Of a stretch of DNA of 64,000 bases, positions 35,597 to 44,117 are shown piece after piece. A program made the position numbers and the translations under genes. Each line of letters opens with the position of its first letter. Position 1 is the stretch's first letter. This DNA comes from an uncultured delta proteobacterium (GTDB taxonomy: Bacteria > Myxococcota_A > Polyangia > Polyangiales > Polyangiaceae), in assembly GCA_903906315.1 (NCBI GenBank), contig CAIVJW010000032.1, positions 1-64,000 on the forward strand, given 5' to 3'. The notes below the pieces were generated by a model. That model worked only from the letters and a program-made list of their open reading frames with translations, ran no database searches and was not told where the DNA came from.

Positions 35597-35989
35597 CTTG
35601 GGGTCGGTCGACGCCGGGCCCGCCCGAGGAGGGGCGAGGCCGTGTCGTCCGCTGCGGGGCTCCGTCGGAACGCCCCCGTAAACCCGGCGAAATGGCGCCG
35701 CGGCCGCGTGAGCGTGAGCCTCGAAGGGTACACCGGGGGGCCTGCCCCACGCAGCAAAAGAGCGCACGCCGCGCGGCGAAATCACCTTGATTCCATTGCA
35801 GAAATGCGATCTCTCGCCGTGCTGCGCAGCGACGTCGCGTGCTCGCTCGCCGAGACGCAGCCGTTGCGCGCGCGGGGTCGGACCGAAGGATCGACGAGGT
35901 GACGTCGACGCGCGCGGCTCGCGCCCTCGAACGCCCGCGCGCCATCCGTAATGGACTCTTCGCGAGCGGTGCTAGGATGCGCTCCCCGC
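35597..35989. other. Intergenic region between divergent genes
   Basis: A 393-base gap. About 35776-35815 is notably AT-richer (CGAAATCACC then TTGATTCC) and is the likeliest place for promoter elements, but no clear -35/-10 pair was found. A TAGGAT hexamer at 35973-35978, 11 bases before the ATG of the HD gene, may be its -10 element. Confidence 0.4.
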
Positions 35990-37294
35990 ATGATCCTCCG
36001 AGATCCGGTCCACGGGCTCGTGGCCTTCGAGAGCGAGGAGGACGCGATCGTCACGCGACTCCTCGCCACCCGCGAGGTGCAGCGGCTACGTCGCATCCGC
36101 CAGCTCGGCCTCACCTCGCTCGCGTTCCCCGGCGCGGAGCACACCCGCTTCGCCCACGCCATCGGCGCGGCGCACGTCATGCAGCGCTTCCTCGCGCGCC
36201 TGCGGCAGATCGACGGCGAGCTGCCCTTCTGGCGCCGCGTGACGAGCGAGCGCGCGCGCGACGCGATCGCCGCGGCGCTGCTGCACGACGTCGGTCACGG
36301 CCCGCTCTCGCACCTGTTCGAGGACGCGATGCCCGGCGCCATGCGCCACGAGGCGTGGACCGAGCGCATCCTGCTCGACCCGACCTCCGAGGTGAACCGG
36401 GTGCTCGTCCGCGACGACCCGAACCTCCCTCGCCGCGTGGCGGAGCTCGTCCGCGGCGAGCACGAGCTGCCGTACCTCGCAAAGGCGGTGAGCGGCACGT
36501 TCGACGTGGACCGCTGCGACTACCTGCTCCGCGACGCGCACGCGACGGGCGTCCGCCACGGGGAGTTCGACCTCGCGTGGCTGCTGCGCAGCCTGCGGCT
36601 CCGAGCCGACGACGGCGACGGCGCGCCGGGCCTCGCGATCGACGGCGCGAAGGGCCTCTCGGCGATCGAGTCGTTCATCCTCGCGCGCCTGTTCATGTTC
36701 CAGCAGGTGTACTTCCACAAGTCGACGCGCGCGGCAGAGTGGATGATCGGCGCGATCCTGCGCCGCGCGGTGGCCCTCGTCCGCGACGGCGCGCGCTTGC
36801 CCGTCTTCCCGCCCGCGTTCCAGGCGGCGGCGAGCGGCGAGCTGCCCGCGCTCGACCAGTACCTCGAGCTCGACGACGCCGTGCTGCTCGGCGCCATCCA
36901 TGCTTGGGAGGACGCCAAGGACCCGGTCCTCGCCGACCTCTGCAAGCGCCTGCGAGCGCGCGCGCTGTTCAAGACGATCGAGATCTTCGAAGCGCAGCGC
37001 CAGGGTCCCGCGGCAGCCGAGTCCGAGGAGTGTCGACGCGCGCTCGAGACGGCGCGCGAGATCTCGCGCGAGGCCGGCCTCGATCCCGACATCTACGTCG
37101 GCATCGACGTCGCTACGGACACGCCGTTCGGCGACGACGACTCCATCACGGTGGTCTACCCGCGCGGCCGACCGCGCCGCCCTTCCGAGGTCTCCTTCCT
37201 CCTCGACCGGCTGCGCGGCGAGACCGTCACCCGCGTGCGCATCCTCTTCGCGCCGGAGCTCCGCGCCGCCGTCCGCGAGGCGCTGATCCGTTGA
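35990..37294 (+). CDS. HD-domain phosphohydrolase (SAMHD1/YwfO-like), 434 aa
   Basis: A soluble HD-superfamily hydrolase. It begins MILRDPVHGLVAF, the hallmark start of the dGTPase-like YwfO/SAMHD1 branch, with FAHAIGAAHV (His56), LLHDVGHGPLSHLFE (His99-Asp100) and FDVDRCDYLLRDAHATG supplying the metal site. The family hydrolyses dNTPs to nucleosides and triphosphate or acts on related nucleotides; the exact substrate is not readable. The C-terminal 150 residues are less conserved. The ATG at 35990 matches the family N-terminus. Its TGA overlaps the TTG start of the next gene (TTGA), beginning a tight three-gene set. Confidence 0.9.
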   Translation: MILRDPVHGLVAFESEEDAIVTRLLATREVQRLRRIRQLGLTSLAFPGAEHTRFAHAIGAAHVMQRFLARLRQIDGELPFWRRVTSERARDAIAAALLHDVGHGPLSHLFEDAMPGAMRHEAWTERILLDPTSEVNRVLVRDDPNLPRRVAELVRGEHELPYLAKAVSGTFDVDRCDYLLRDAHATGVRHGEFDLAWLLRSLRLRADDGDGAPGLAIDGAKGLSAIESFILARLFMFQQVYFHKSTRAAEWMIGAILRRAVALVRDGARLPVFPPAFQAAASGELPALDQYLELDDAVLLGAIHAWEDAKDPVLADLCKRLRARALFKTIEIFEAQRQGPAAAESEECRRALETAREISREAGLDPDIYVGIDVATDTPFGDDDSITVVYPRGRPRRPSEVSFLLDRLRGETVTRVRILFAPELRAAVREALIR

Positions 37295-37953
37295 GCCCGC
37301 GGGCCCACGGCCACCGATCGGCCCGCGGCCTGCTCGCCGCGGCGATCCTCGCGGCCTCGATCGCGCGCGCGCCCCCTGCCCGCGCCGCCGACCCGGACGG
37401 CGCGTACGGGCGCTTCGACGGCGACCTCGAGCTCGGCCTCGGCGCCGGCGCGGCGCTCGCGCAAGGCGGCCCTGCGATCGTCGCGTCCGGCAGCGCGGTG
37501 TACCTCGGCACCGCGGGGGTCTACGCGCAATACACCGACGCGCTCGGCGCCGAGCAGCCTCGCACCGCGCGATCCCTCGCCGCCGGGGTCGTGCTGAGGC
37601 CGCTCTTCCTGGGCCGCTACGCCCGCGATCTCGAGCGCGGCCCGGCGCGGCTCGATCTGCTCGTCGACTCGCTCGCGCTCGAGCTCGGCGCGGTCTTCCG
37701 CGCACCCACCCGCGCCACCTTCGAGCCGACTCCGGGCCTCGAGGTCGCAGTCGAGGCCGCCTTGCCGATCCTCCCTGAGGCGAGCGGCCCGTACCTCGCC
37801 CTGCGCGCCGCCCTCCGCCTCGCGCCCGAGGACCTCGCCGCGCGCGGCCGCGGCAGCGTCTTCGAGGCCGGGGGGCTGGTCTCGGTCGTCTTCGCGTGGC
37901 GCGCGATCGTCGCCACGCACCTCGTCGATGCTCGCGACGAGCTCGTCCGGTGA
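37291..37953 (+). CDS. Secreted, probably outer-membrane beta-barrel protein, 220 aa
   Basis: The frame starts with TTG at 37291, overlapping the previous stop (TTGA), and gives a classical signal peptide: a basic start, a hydrophobic Ala/Leu core, and a likely cut after APPARA near residue 32. The mature protein shows alternating residues and repeated short strands (DLELGLGAGAALAQGG, GVYAQYTDALG, GLVSVVFAWRAIVATH), suggesting a small beta-barrel in the outer membrane. No family was recognised. The stop overlaps the glycerate kinase GTG (GTGA). TTG is the only start that keeps the complete signal peptide. Confidence 0.7.
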   Translation: MSPRAHGHRSARGLLAAAILAASIARAPPARAADPDGAYGRFDGDLELGLGAGAALAQGGPAIVASGSAVYLGTAGVYAQYTDALGAEQPRTARSLAAGVVLRPLFLGRYARDLERGPARLDLLVDSLALELGAVFRAPTRATFEPTPGLEVAVEAALPILPEASGPYLALRAALRLAPEDLAARGRGSVFEAGGLVSVVFAWRAIVATHLVDARDELVR

Positions 37954-39188
37954 TCACGCCGGAGGCGCTCGTCGACGCCGTGCGCGAGGCCATCGCGCAG
38001 CTCGATCCCTCCGACCTCGTCGAGGCCGCGCTCGGCGAGCCGCCCGCAGGCGACGGGCGCGTGCGCGTGATCGCCGCCGGAAAAGCGGCCTTCGCGCTGG
38101 CAACGGGCGCGATCCGGCGCTGGGGCTCGCGCGTCGACGACGTGCTCGCGGTCGGAACCGAGGACCTCGACGACGGCCCTCTCGCCCGCGCCGCACGCAT
38201 CACCGCGGTCACCGCGATCCGCGCGGGTCACCCCTTGCCGGACGCGCGCAGCGAGCAGGCCGCGCGTGAAGCGCTGCGACGCGCCCGCGAGCTCGAGGCC
38301 GGCGACGTGCTCCTCGTGCTCGTGTCCGGAGGTGCGTCCGCGCTGCTCGCGCACGCCGCCGAAGGCGCCTCGCTGCCGCGCAAGGCAGCGCTCGTGGCCG
38401 CGCTGCTCGCCGCCGGCGCTCCGATCGAAGCCGTCAACCTCGTGCGGCGGCACGTCTCGCGGATCAAGGGAGGACGCCTCGCGCGCGCGGCGGGCGCGGC
38501 CGAGGTCCGCACGCTCCTCCTGTCCGACGTCGTGGGCGGGGCGCCGTGGGACATCGGCTCGGGGCCGAGCACGGCCGACCCTACCCGCGTCGAAGAAGCC
38601 CGCGCGGCCCTGCAAACCTTCGCGCCGACCTTCGCCGCCGAAGCCGCATGCTGGCTCGACGAGTCGCTCAAGCCTGGCGAACGAGCCGATCCCGCGCCGC
38701 GCACGCTCGCCGACCCGGACGCCCTCGCGCACGCCGTCGCGAGCCGCCTGCGGGCGCGGGGCCTCGACGCGACCGCGCTCCCGGGCGAACGCGGCACCGT
38801 CGAAGCGATCGCGGCCGCTCGAGCCAACGCCGCGCGATCGCTCCCCGCAGGCTGCGCGATCGTGATCCCGTGCGAGCCGACCGTCGCGTTACCCGCCACT
38901 CGCGGACGCGGCGGCCGCGCGGGCCGCACCGCCCTGATCGCAGCGGCGGCGCTCCCCGAGGGCGTCGCGCTCCTCTGCGCAGCCACCGACGGCGTCGACG
39001 GCTCGTCGGGTGCCGCAGGCGCCCTCGTCACACGCGCGGCCCTCGACGCCGTCCCGCGCGCGCTCGTCGACGCGACGATCGCCGCCTACGACGACGCACC
39101 TCTTCACCGTCGCCTCGGCACGGCCGTCGACCTCGGTCCGACGGGCACCAACCTCACCGACGTGCACGTCCTCGCGCGACTCGCGTGA
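37950..39188 (+). CDS. Glycerate 2-kinase (GckA/TtuD, MOFRL type)
   Basis: A 412-residue kinase that phosphorylates D-glycerate, normally at O2, linking the serine or glyoxylate pathways to glycolysis. Family features: VIAAGKAAFALA near residue 30, LVLVSGGASALL, NLVRRHVSRIKGGRLA, LLLSDVVGGAPWDIGSGPS, and the MOFRL part near the C-terminus with LLCAATDGVDGSSGAAGA and TGTNLTDVHVLAR. Length matches the family. The GTG at 37950 overlaps the preceding stop (GTGA), so it is coupled to the HD and barrel genes; why these three belong together is not clear. Confidence 0.93.
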   Translation: MITPEALVDAVREAIAQLDPSDLVEAALGEPPAGDGRVRVIAAGKAAFALATGAIRRWGSRVDDVLAVGTEDLDDGPLARAARITAVTAIRAGHPLPDARSEQAAREALRRARELEAGDVLLVLVSGGASALLAHAAEGASLPRKAALVAALLAAGAPIEAVNLVRRHVSRIKGGRLARAAGAAEVRTLLLSDVVGGAPWDIGSGPSTADPTRVEEARAALQTFAPTFAAEAACWLDESLKPGERADPAPRTLADPDALAHAVASRLRARGLDATALPGERGTVEAIAAARANAARSLPAGCAIVIPCEPTVALPATRGRGGRAGRTALIAAAALPEGVALLCAATDGVDGSSGAAGALVTRAALDAVPRALVDATIAAYDDAPLHRRLGTAVDLGPTGTNLTDVHVLARLA

Positions 39189-39208
39189 GCCGCGGCGACC
39201 GTCGCCCG

Positions 39209-40246
39209 CTACGGCGGTGCGGCGGCGGCGGAACCGTCCCCGATCGCCTCGCGAACGGCCAGCGCGAGCGCGCAGCTGTTCGCCTGCCGCTGACGCGCGT
39301 CGAGGACGTCGTCGTCGACCGCCGACGGCGTGCCGCCGAGCAGTTGCCCGCCCGCCTCGCGCCGGATCCGCACGACGTTCTTGCCGTCGGAGAGGCGCCA
39401 CACGCCGACGCGCGCCAGGTGCTTTGCAGCCTGGATCGCCTGCGTCGCCGTCCCACCGTCTCGCGCCGTGACCCCCGCAACCGGCTCGTCGAGCACGACG
39501 ATGAGGTACTGCGCTCGCGTGAGCAGATCGATCGCGACCGGAAGATCGTCGCGGACCGTGTCCTGAAACATCGCGGAGAGCAGCCGCAAGCGCAGCTCGG
39601 TCCCAGCGTCCTGAGCGTCCCGCACCCAATCGTCCGACAGCACGTTCATGGTGCGGTACGCGACGCGCAGGTTGTAGGGCTGCGCCGGCACCGTGCAGCG
39701 GTCGAGCTCGTTGCAAGTCTGCCCCACGGCGCAGTCGCGCGTGCGCTTGCACTCCGGCCCCGCGAGCGGACTCGGGTTCGACACGCGCAGGAGGCACGCG
39801 GTAAAGGCGTCGCGCAGCGAGCTCTTCAGCCCCTTGCGGAGCGTGTCGACGTCCTTCGCCTCCTCGACCCGCAATCGGAGGTAAAGGCCCGGTCGATCGC
39901 GAAAGTCCCAGCCCTTGAGGGCCTCGCGGTCCACGACCTCCGCGCCGGCATCCCGCGCGAGGTCGAGCGCCCACCCCTCGACCGAGCCACGCAGGCTCGT
40001 CCACTTGGGTCCGAGCTCGACGGCGACCGCGCGCTGCTCGGCCATCAACTTCTGCCGCGCGCTCTCGAGCTGCCCCTGGGACCACTTCCAGTGAAGGATG
40101 CCCGTGGCGGCGAGGATGACCGCGGTCCAACCCCAGAAGCGGGCCGGGGGGAAGCGCCTCTTCCCCCTCGCCTGCCGCGCCTCGTCAATCGCCTTGAGAC
40201 CGCGCTGCCGCGCCTCCTTCGGCGGGGCCTCGCGCTGCGGCGCCAT
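39209..40246 (-). CDS. Bitopic membrane protein with CX5CX5CX5C motif, 345 aa
   Basis: One membrane helix at about residues 36-53 after a basic, Arg/Lys-rich cytoplasmic start; the rest should be periplasmic. A coiled segment (about 55-80) leads to a domain with four evenly spaced Cys (166, 172, 178, 184), like the small Cys motifs common in myxobacterial envelope proteins, probably two disulfides. It is the last gene of the minus-strand motor cluster, three bases behind a TolR-like gene, so it probably belongs to that machine as a periplasmic partner (inference). No family was recognised. Confidence 0.75.
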   Translation of the reverse strand: MAPQREAPPKEARQRGLKAIDEARQARGKRRFPPARFWGWTAVILAATGILHWKWSQGQLESARQKLMAEQRAVAVELGPKWTSLRGSVEGWALDLARDAGAEVVDREALKGWDFRDRPGLYLRLRVEEAKDVDTLRKGLKSSLRDAFTACLLRVSNPSPLAGPECKRTRDCAVGQTCNELDRCTVPAQPYNLRVAYRTMNVLSDDWVRDAQDAGTELRLRLLSAMFQDTVRDDLPVAIDLLTRAQYLIVVLDEPVAGVTARDGGTATQAIQAAKHLARVGVWRLSDGKNVVRIRREAGGQLLGGTPSAVDDDVLDARQRQANSCALALAVREAIGDGSAAAAPP

Positions 40247-40249
40247 CGT

Positions 40250-40831
40250 TCAGCCGCCGCTCTTCGAGATCTTGCCAACCATGAAGCTGACGTTCGGGTA
40301 GCCCGCAAACGCAGCCGTCTGGAACACGCTCTTCACCACGAGCGCGGGCACGTTCTCGTCGACCTGCAGGATGCAGACGCCCGGGAACGGCCTGTTGGGC
40401 TGCAGCTGCTTCCAGAGCTCGCGCTTGTTCTTCATCATGCTGAAGAGCTCGTCGAGCTTCTGCAGGCGGCCGAGCTCCTCGATCGCGCGGGTCGACCCTG
40501 CGAGCTGCCCGTCCACCAGAATCTGATTGCCGTTCACGGCGATCATGGGGGCGTCAATGACGTCCTCGACGTTCTCCGCCTTGGGCAGCTTGACGCTCTT
40601 GTCGACGCCGATCTCGCCCGACGCCGAGAACGACATCAGGAGGAAGATGACGGTCACCATGAGGAAGTCGATGTAGCTCGTCAGGTTGAGGGAGGTGTTG
40701 GCCGATCTGGCCCCATGCCCCATCACCTTGCTCCACACGAACTTCAGCGGCACGCTGTGCATCAGCCGAGAGCCCGGCTTGTGAATGACGTGCGCGTGCG
40801 GGTTGTGGTGCTTCCTCGAAAAATGGTCCAT
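40250..40831 (-). CDS. ExbD/TolR-type motor protein, 193 aa
   Basis: A bitopic protein with a cytoplasmic, His-rich N-terminus (residues 1-45), one membrane helix starting TSYIDFLMVTVIFLL, and a periplasmic domain. Asp55 sits at the position of the proton-conducting Asp of TolR/ExbD. The periplasmic part (IAVNGNQILVDGQL, then CILQVDENVPALVVKSVF) has the usual strand pattern. It would pair with the TolQ-type protein at 41493-42149 to use proton motive force. It is the second of two TolR-like genes in this cluster, 12 bases behind the first. Confidence 0.9.
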   Translation of the reverse strand: MDHFSRKHHNPHAHVIHKPGSRLMHSVPLKFVWSKVMGHGARSANTSLNLTSYIDFLMVTVIFLLMSFSASGEIGVDKSVKLPKAENVEDVIDAPMIAVNGNQILVDGQLAGSTRAIEELGRLQKLDELFSMMKNKRELWKQLQPNRPFPGVCILQVDENVPALVVKSVFQTAAFAGYPNVSFMVGKISKSGG

Positions 40832-40843
40832 CGCGCGCTCCCG

Positions 40844-41413
40844 TCAGCGGACCGAGAAGGTCATGTTGAAGACGGGGATCTGCTTGACCGACCCGTCGTT
40901 GAACTTCATGTCGCGCTTCGTCGTGTAGAGCGCGTCCAGGACCGCGACGATCTCCTTGAAGGGAGTGCGGTTGTCGCTGTGCAGGATGCACTGGTCGAGC
41001 TTGCGGTCGCTCGGGTCCCAGTGATTCTTCTGCTGCTTCCACTCCTCCTCGAGCTTCTTGGCGAGCTCCGGGAAGCGGATGATCTTGCGGTCGGCCTGCT
41101 CCGTCTCGACCTGGGTCTTGGGGACCTTGATCTCGCTGACGACGGTGGCGCCCTGCTTCCAGACGAGCCCGAACTCGTTCTCGCCGATGTGAAGGTTGAG
41201 CACCTTCTCCGGCGGAACCGGCTGCAGCTCGACCGTCGGATTCGGGGGGCCCGGCACCTGCGCGTCGGCGTTGATGCGCGAGTTCGTCACCCAAACGGCC
41301 GTGATCAGCAAGAAGGCGACCGTGACCATCAAGAGATCGATGAACGGGATCATATTGATCTCCGTATTGGTCGAGCGCTTCTTGGACTCACCGCCGACGT
41401 CGACGCCACTCAT
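40844..41413 (-). CDS. ExbD/TolR-type motor protein, 189 aa
   Basis: A bitopic TolR/ExbD homologue. After a short charged start comes INMIPFIDLLMVTVAFLLIT, with Asp26 as the conserved proton-path residue. The periplasmic part is longer than in TolR, rich in Lys and Glu (KKLEEEWKQQKNHWDPSDRK), and includes two strand pairs. It is 79 bases downstream of the TolQ-type gene and 12 bases before the second TolR-type gene. The two TolR paralogues differ clearly in their periplasmic domains, so they are probably not redundant. Confidence 0.92.
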   Translation of the reverse strand: MSGVDVGGESKKRSTNTEINMIPFIDLLMVTVAFLLITAVWVTNSRINADAQVPGPPNPTVELQPVPPEKVLNLHIGENEFGLVWKQGATVVSEIKVPKTQVETEQADRKIIRFPELAKKLEEEWKQQKNHWDPSDRKLDQCILHSDNRTPFKEIVAVLDALYTTKRDMKFNDGSVKQIPVFNMTFSVR

Positions 41414-41492
41414 GTGCGAGCTCCCTTCCGATTGCTGTCACGAAGGCGGCTGCGGCGGCCACGCGTGCCGCCGCAGCTCGCGCCGGGGGTGA

Positions 41493-42149
41493 TCAGGCCT
41501 GGTTGACGGCCGCGAGGTTCACCTTCTGGCGATTCGAGACGACGAGGTTGAGGATCTGGACCGACGCCTCGTTGATGTCGTCCTCGATCGACTGGGTCTT
41601 GCCGTTGAGCACGGCGAAGCCGATGAGGCCGACGATGGCGACGCCGAGCCCGAACGCCGTGCAGTTCATGGCCTCCGAGATGCCCTGCGCGAGCACGCGG
41701 GCCTTCTGGCTCGGGTCGACCGACTCGCCGGCGACGGAGCCGAAGGACTTGATGAGGCCGGTCACGGTGCCGAGCAGGCCCGAGAGCATCGCCAGGTTGG
41801 CGAGGAGGGCGAGGTAGTTCGTCCGCGCGCCGACCTTGGGCATCTCGCGGAGCGCGGCCTCGTCCATCGCGGCCTGAACCTCCTCATCGGGACGGTTCAC
41901 CTTCACGAGGCCGGCCTGCACGATGCGGGCGAGGGGCGCGTTCGCCGCGGAGCACATCTTCACGGCCTTGGCGACGTCGCCCGCGAGGATGCACTTCTGC
42001 ATCGTGGCGAGGAAGACGTCCTTGTTGATGGACGAGCCGAAGAGGAAGAGGGAGCGCTCGACGATGATGCCGATGGTGATGATCGACCAGAACAGGATGA
42101 ACCACATCCCCCAGCCGCCCTCTTTGAAGTGTTCGTACGCAGCGTGCAT
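41493..42149 (-). CDS. MotA/TolQ/ExbB-type proton channel protein, 218 aa
   Basis: A three-helix inner-membrane protein of the MotA/TolQ/ExbB family. The first helix is MWFILFWSIITIGIIVERSLF. A cytoplasmic region (about 40-110) precedes the other two helices, which carry LSGLLGTVTGLIKSF and EAMNCTAFGLGVAIVGLIGF, the family's conserved blocks. It would form the stator ring around TolR-like dimers. The ATG at 42149 has a GGAGAT ribosome-binding site, and the in-frame region upstream is not coding-like. It is the first gene of the minus-strand cluster; a predicted promoter lies at 42213-42242. Confidence 0.93.
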   Translation of the reverse strand: MHAAYEHFKEGGWGMWFILFWSIITIGIIVERSLFLFGSSINKDVFLATMQKCILAGDVAKAVKMCSAANAPLARIVQAGLVKVNRPDEEVQAAMDEAALREMPKVGARTNYLALLANLAMLSGLLGTVTGLIKSFGSVAGESVDPSQKARVLAQGISEAMNCTAFGLGVAIVGLIGFAVLNGKTQSIEDDINEASVQILNLVVSNRQKVNLAAVNQA

Positions 42150-42212
42150 CTGATCTCCTCCGGTTCGCCTTCGATGATGGCCACGTGAAGTACATCCGCG
42201 TGGATGGCCCGC

Positions 42213-42242
42213 ATCTTCGCGATTGAGACGCGCGCACGTCAA
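42213..42242 (-). promoter_or_regulatory. Predicted promoter of the minus-strand motor cluster
   Basis: On the minus strand TTGACG (42242-42237) is a good -35. After 18 bases, GAAGAT (42218-42213) is a weak -10. The leader to the ATG at 42149 would be about 57 bases. Confidence 0.4.
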
Positions 42243-42669
42243 GACAGATTTGGTCGGCCGCGATCGTCTCGTGACGGCGAAAAATTCCAACGACTCTAGG
42301 AGGTTATTCACCTCACCTGCGAAGGCTCGAGCGCACGTTGCCCCTCGCTCGAAGCCGGCGTCGTCGCGCTCCCGCCGAGACATTCCGGTGTCGAGAGAAG
42401 TTTGCAGAGTGAACGCCCGACGCCGCAGCGTCGCGGCGGCAGACGCTCCTCGTCGGCGCAACCTCGCCACCTCCCTCCTCAGTTGAGGAAGCGGGCCTCG
42501 ACGAGGTCTCGCGCGAAGCGCGCGGTGCGGCGGGCCGGTTGCGCTACGGCACGCGGGGAGCGGGACCCCCACCGATTCGGTCGAGCGGCGCGAGCCGCAG
42601 CGTGGCCCCTGCCGCGCAACGGGGAGAGCGCACCGCGAATGGTTCTCGCGGGGTCGAACAGGACGAAGC

Positions 42670-42699
42670 TTGCGCGCAGGATCTGGCGACGGTTATAGT
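42670..42699 (+). promoter_or_regulatory. Predicted promoter of the plus-strand motor cluster
   Basis: A -35-like TTGCGC (42670-42675), an 18-base spacer and a good -10, TATAGT (42694-42699), the best -10 match in this region. Transcription would start about 155 bases before the ATG at 42861. Confidence 0.5.
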
Positions 42700-42860
42700 C
42701 GGGCCGCGCGCGCGTCCATCGACGTGCAGCGCGTACGCGGCGACGGGGCCTTCCAGGGCCTCGAGCCCCTGCGGCGATCGAGGCGAGCGCCGCGGGGATC
42801 CCGGTCAAATCGGGCGACCCGGATCCGGTTCATGCGACGCTGAGGAAAGGAACTTCGAGG

Positions 42861-43538
42861 ATGCGTCATCTGCTGATGTTGGCCGCCGAGGGTGGTGGCG
42901 AAGCGAGCGCGGTTCAGGCCATCAAGGACAACCCGACGTTCCTCCTGATGAACCTGATCGTCTCCGCGATCGTGATCACCATCATCATCGAACGCACCGC
43001 CTTCCAGCTCGGGCGGTACCGGGTCAACTCCAAGGAGTTCTTCGCCCAGATCAAGAAGCTCGTCGCCGCCGGTAACATCGACCGGGCGATCAAGCTCTGC
43101 GACGCGAGCGACTACCCGATCCTGCAGCTCGTGAAGGCGGGCCTGACCCACGCGAACAAGGGCGCGGACGAAATCGACGCCGCTCTTTCGGAGAAGCTCT
43201 CCGAGCTCAAGCCCCAGGTGGAGAAGCGCATCGGCGCCCTGTGGTCCCTCGCGAACATCGCGACGCTCATCGGCCTCATCGGCACGGTGGCCGGCCTGAT
43301 TCACACGTTCGCCTCGATCTCAGCGCAGGGTCTCTCGGCGTCGGACAAGCAGCGCATGCTGTCGAACGGCATCGCGGAGGCCATGTACAACACGGCGTTC
43401 GGCCTGAGCATCGCCGTCGTCTGCATGATCGCGCACGTGCTCATCCACACGCGCTCGAAGGCCATCCAGCACGACCTGGAGTCCACCACCGAGCGCGTCT
43501 TCAACCTGCTGACCATCAGCGGCAAGCCCGGCTACTAG
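42861..43538 (+). CDS. MotA/TolQ/ExbB-type proton channel protein, 225 aa
   Basis: Second TolQ-type protein of the window. Its first helix (FLLMNLIVSAIVITIIIERTAF) is preceded by a short periplasmic start. The cytoplasmic region contains ILQLVKAGL, and the later helices carry ATLIGLIGTVAGLIHTF and EAMYNTAFGLSIAVVCMIAH. It differs clearly from the minus-strand paralogue, so the two motors are separate rather than a recent duplication. The ATG at 42861 follows an AGGAA-type site. Two TolR-type genes follow on the plus strand. Confidence 0.93.
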   Translation: MRHLLMLAAEGGGEASAVQAIKDNPTFLLMNLIVSAIVITIIIERTAFQLGRYRVNSKEFFAQIKKLVAAGNIDRAIKLCDASDYPILQLVKAGLTHANKGADEIDAALSEKLSELKPQVEKRIGALWSLANIATLIGLIGTVAGLIHTFASISAQGLSASDKQRMLSNGIAEAMYNTAFGLSIAVVCMIAHVLIHTRSKAIQHDLESTTERVFNLLTISGKPGY

Positions 43539-43553
43539 CCCGAGGCTCGGTCC

Positions 43554-44117
43554 ATGGCCGAAAACGAAGAAGCCCCGCTCAGCCCTGCTCAGCGGTCAAG
43601 AATCCGGCGGCTCTCGCAGCCGCGCGAGCCGGACGTCGGTGAAGAGGCCGGAGAGATCCAGCTCGTGCCGTACCTCGACATCATCACCAACGTGATGATG
43701 TTCGTGCTCGCGAGCATCTCGGTCACCTTCGTCGCATCCATCGACACCACGCCGCCTTCGATCGGCGGCGGGAAGGTGCGCGTCGATGCCTCGCAGAAGG
43801 CGCTCAACCTGTCTGCAGTCATCACGAGCCAGGGCGTGTCCCTGAAGACGTCGGGCGGCAACGTCTCGACGGGCTGCCAGGACGTCGGTGCCGGCATCAC
43901 CGTGCCGAAGGCCGGCGAGGACCACGACTACAAGTCGCTCACCGCCTGCGCGAAACGCCTCAAGAACGCGCGCCCCGAGTTCAAGGAGGAGACGCAGGTG
44001 ACCATCACGGCGAGCCCCGGCATCGAGTACCAGACCGTGATCGGCGTGATGGATGCGCTGCGCAGCGACGGCGTCGAGGAGCTGTTCCCCGAGGTCCACT
44101 TCGGAGTGGCGCGATGA
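43554..44117 (+). CDS. ExbD/TolR-type motor protein, 187 aa
   Basis: A bitopic TolR-like protein. The cytoplasmic tail is about 40 residues, then LVPYLDIITNVMMFVLASI with Asp42 at the proton-path position. The periplasmic part has two Cys (in GCQDVG and TACAKR) that could form a disulfide, and it ends in the typical YQTVIGVMDALRSDGVEELFPEVHFG. It lies 15 bases after the TolQ-type gene, and its TGA overlaps the next ATG (ATGA), so the two TolR-like proteins are translationally coupled. Confidence 0.92.
   Translation: MAENEEAPLSPAQRSRIRRLSQPREPDVGEEAGEIQLVPYLDIITNVMMFVLASISVTFVASIDTTPPSIGGGKVRVDASQKALNLSAVITSQGVSLKTSGGNVSTGCQDVGAGITVPKAGEDHDYKSLTACAKRLKNARPEFKEETQVTITASPGIEYQTVIGVMDALRSDGVEELFPEVHFGVAR

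Larger units (their letters stand above)
42150..42860. other. 711-base region between the two divergent motor modules
   Basis: No convincing gene is seen: open frames here have Arg-rich, shadow-like composition. It holds one predicted promoter for each module (42213-42242 minus, 42670-42699 plus) and an AT-richer patch at 42275-42310. The plus-strand module therefore has a leader of about 155 bases. A pair of alternative hairpins lies at 42179-42209 in the minus-strand leader. Confidence 0.5.

Noticed and set aside
33428-35785. Longer start at 35785 for the XPB-N-like gene
   Set aside because: The extra 63 residues lose the normal composition and reach into the presumed control region; ATG 35596 is favoured.
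42223-42808. Small open frames between the motor modules
   Set aside because: All have Arg-rich composition, poor third-position GC and no ribosome-binding site.
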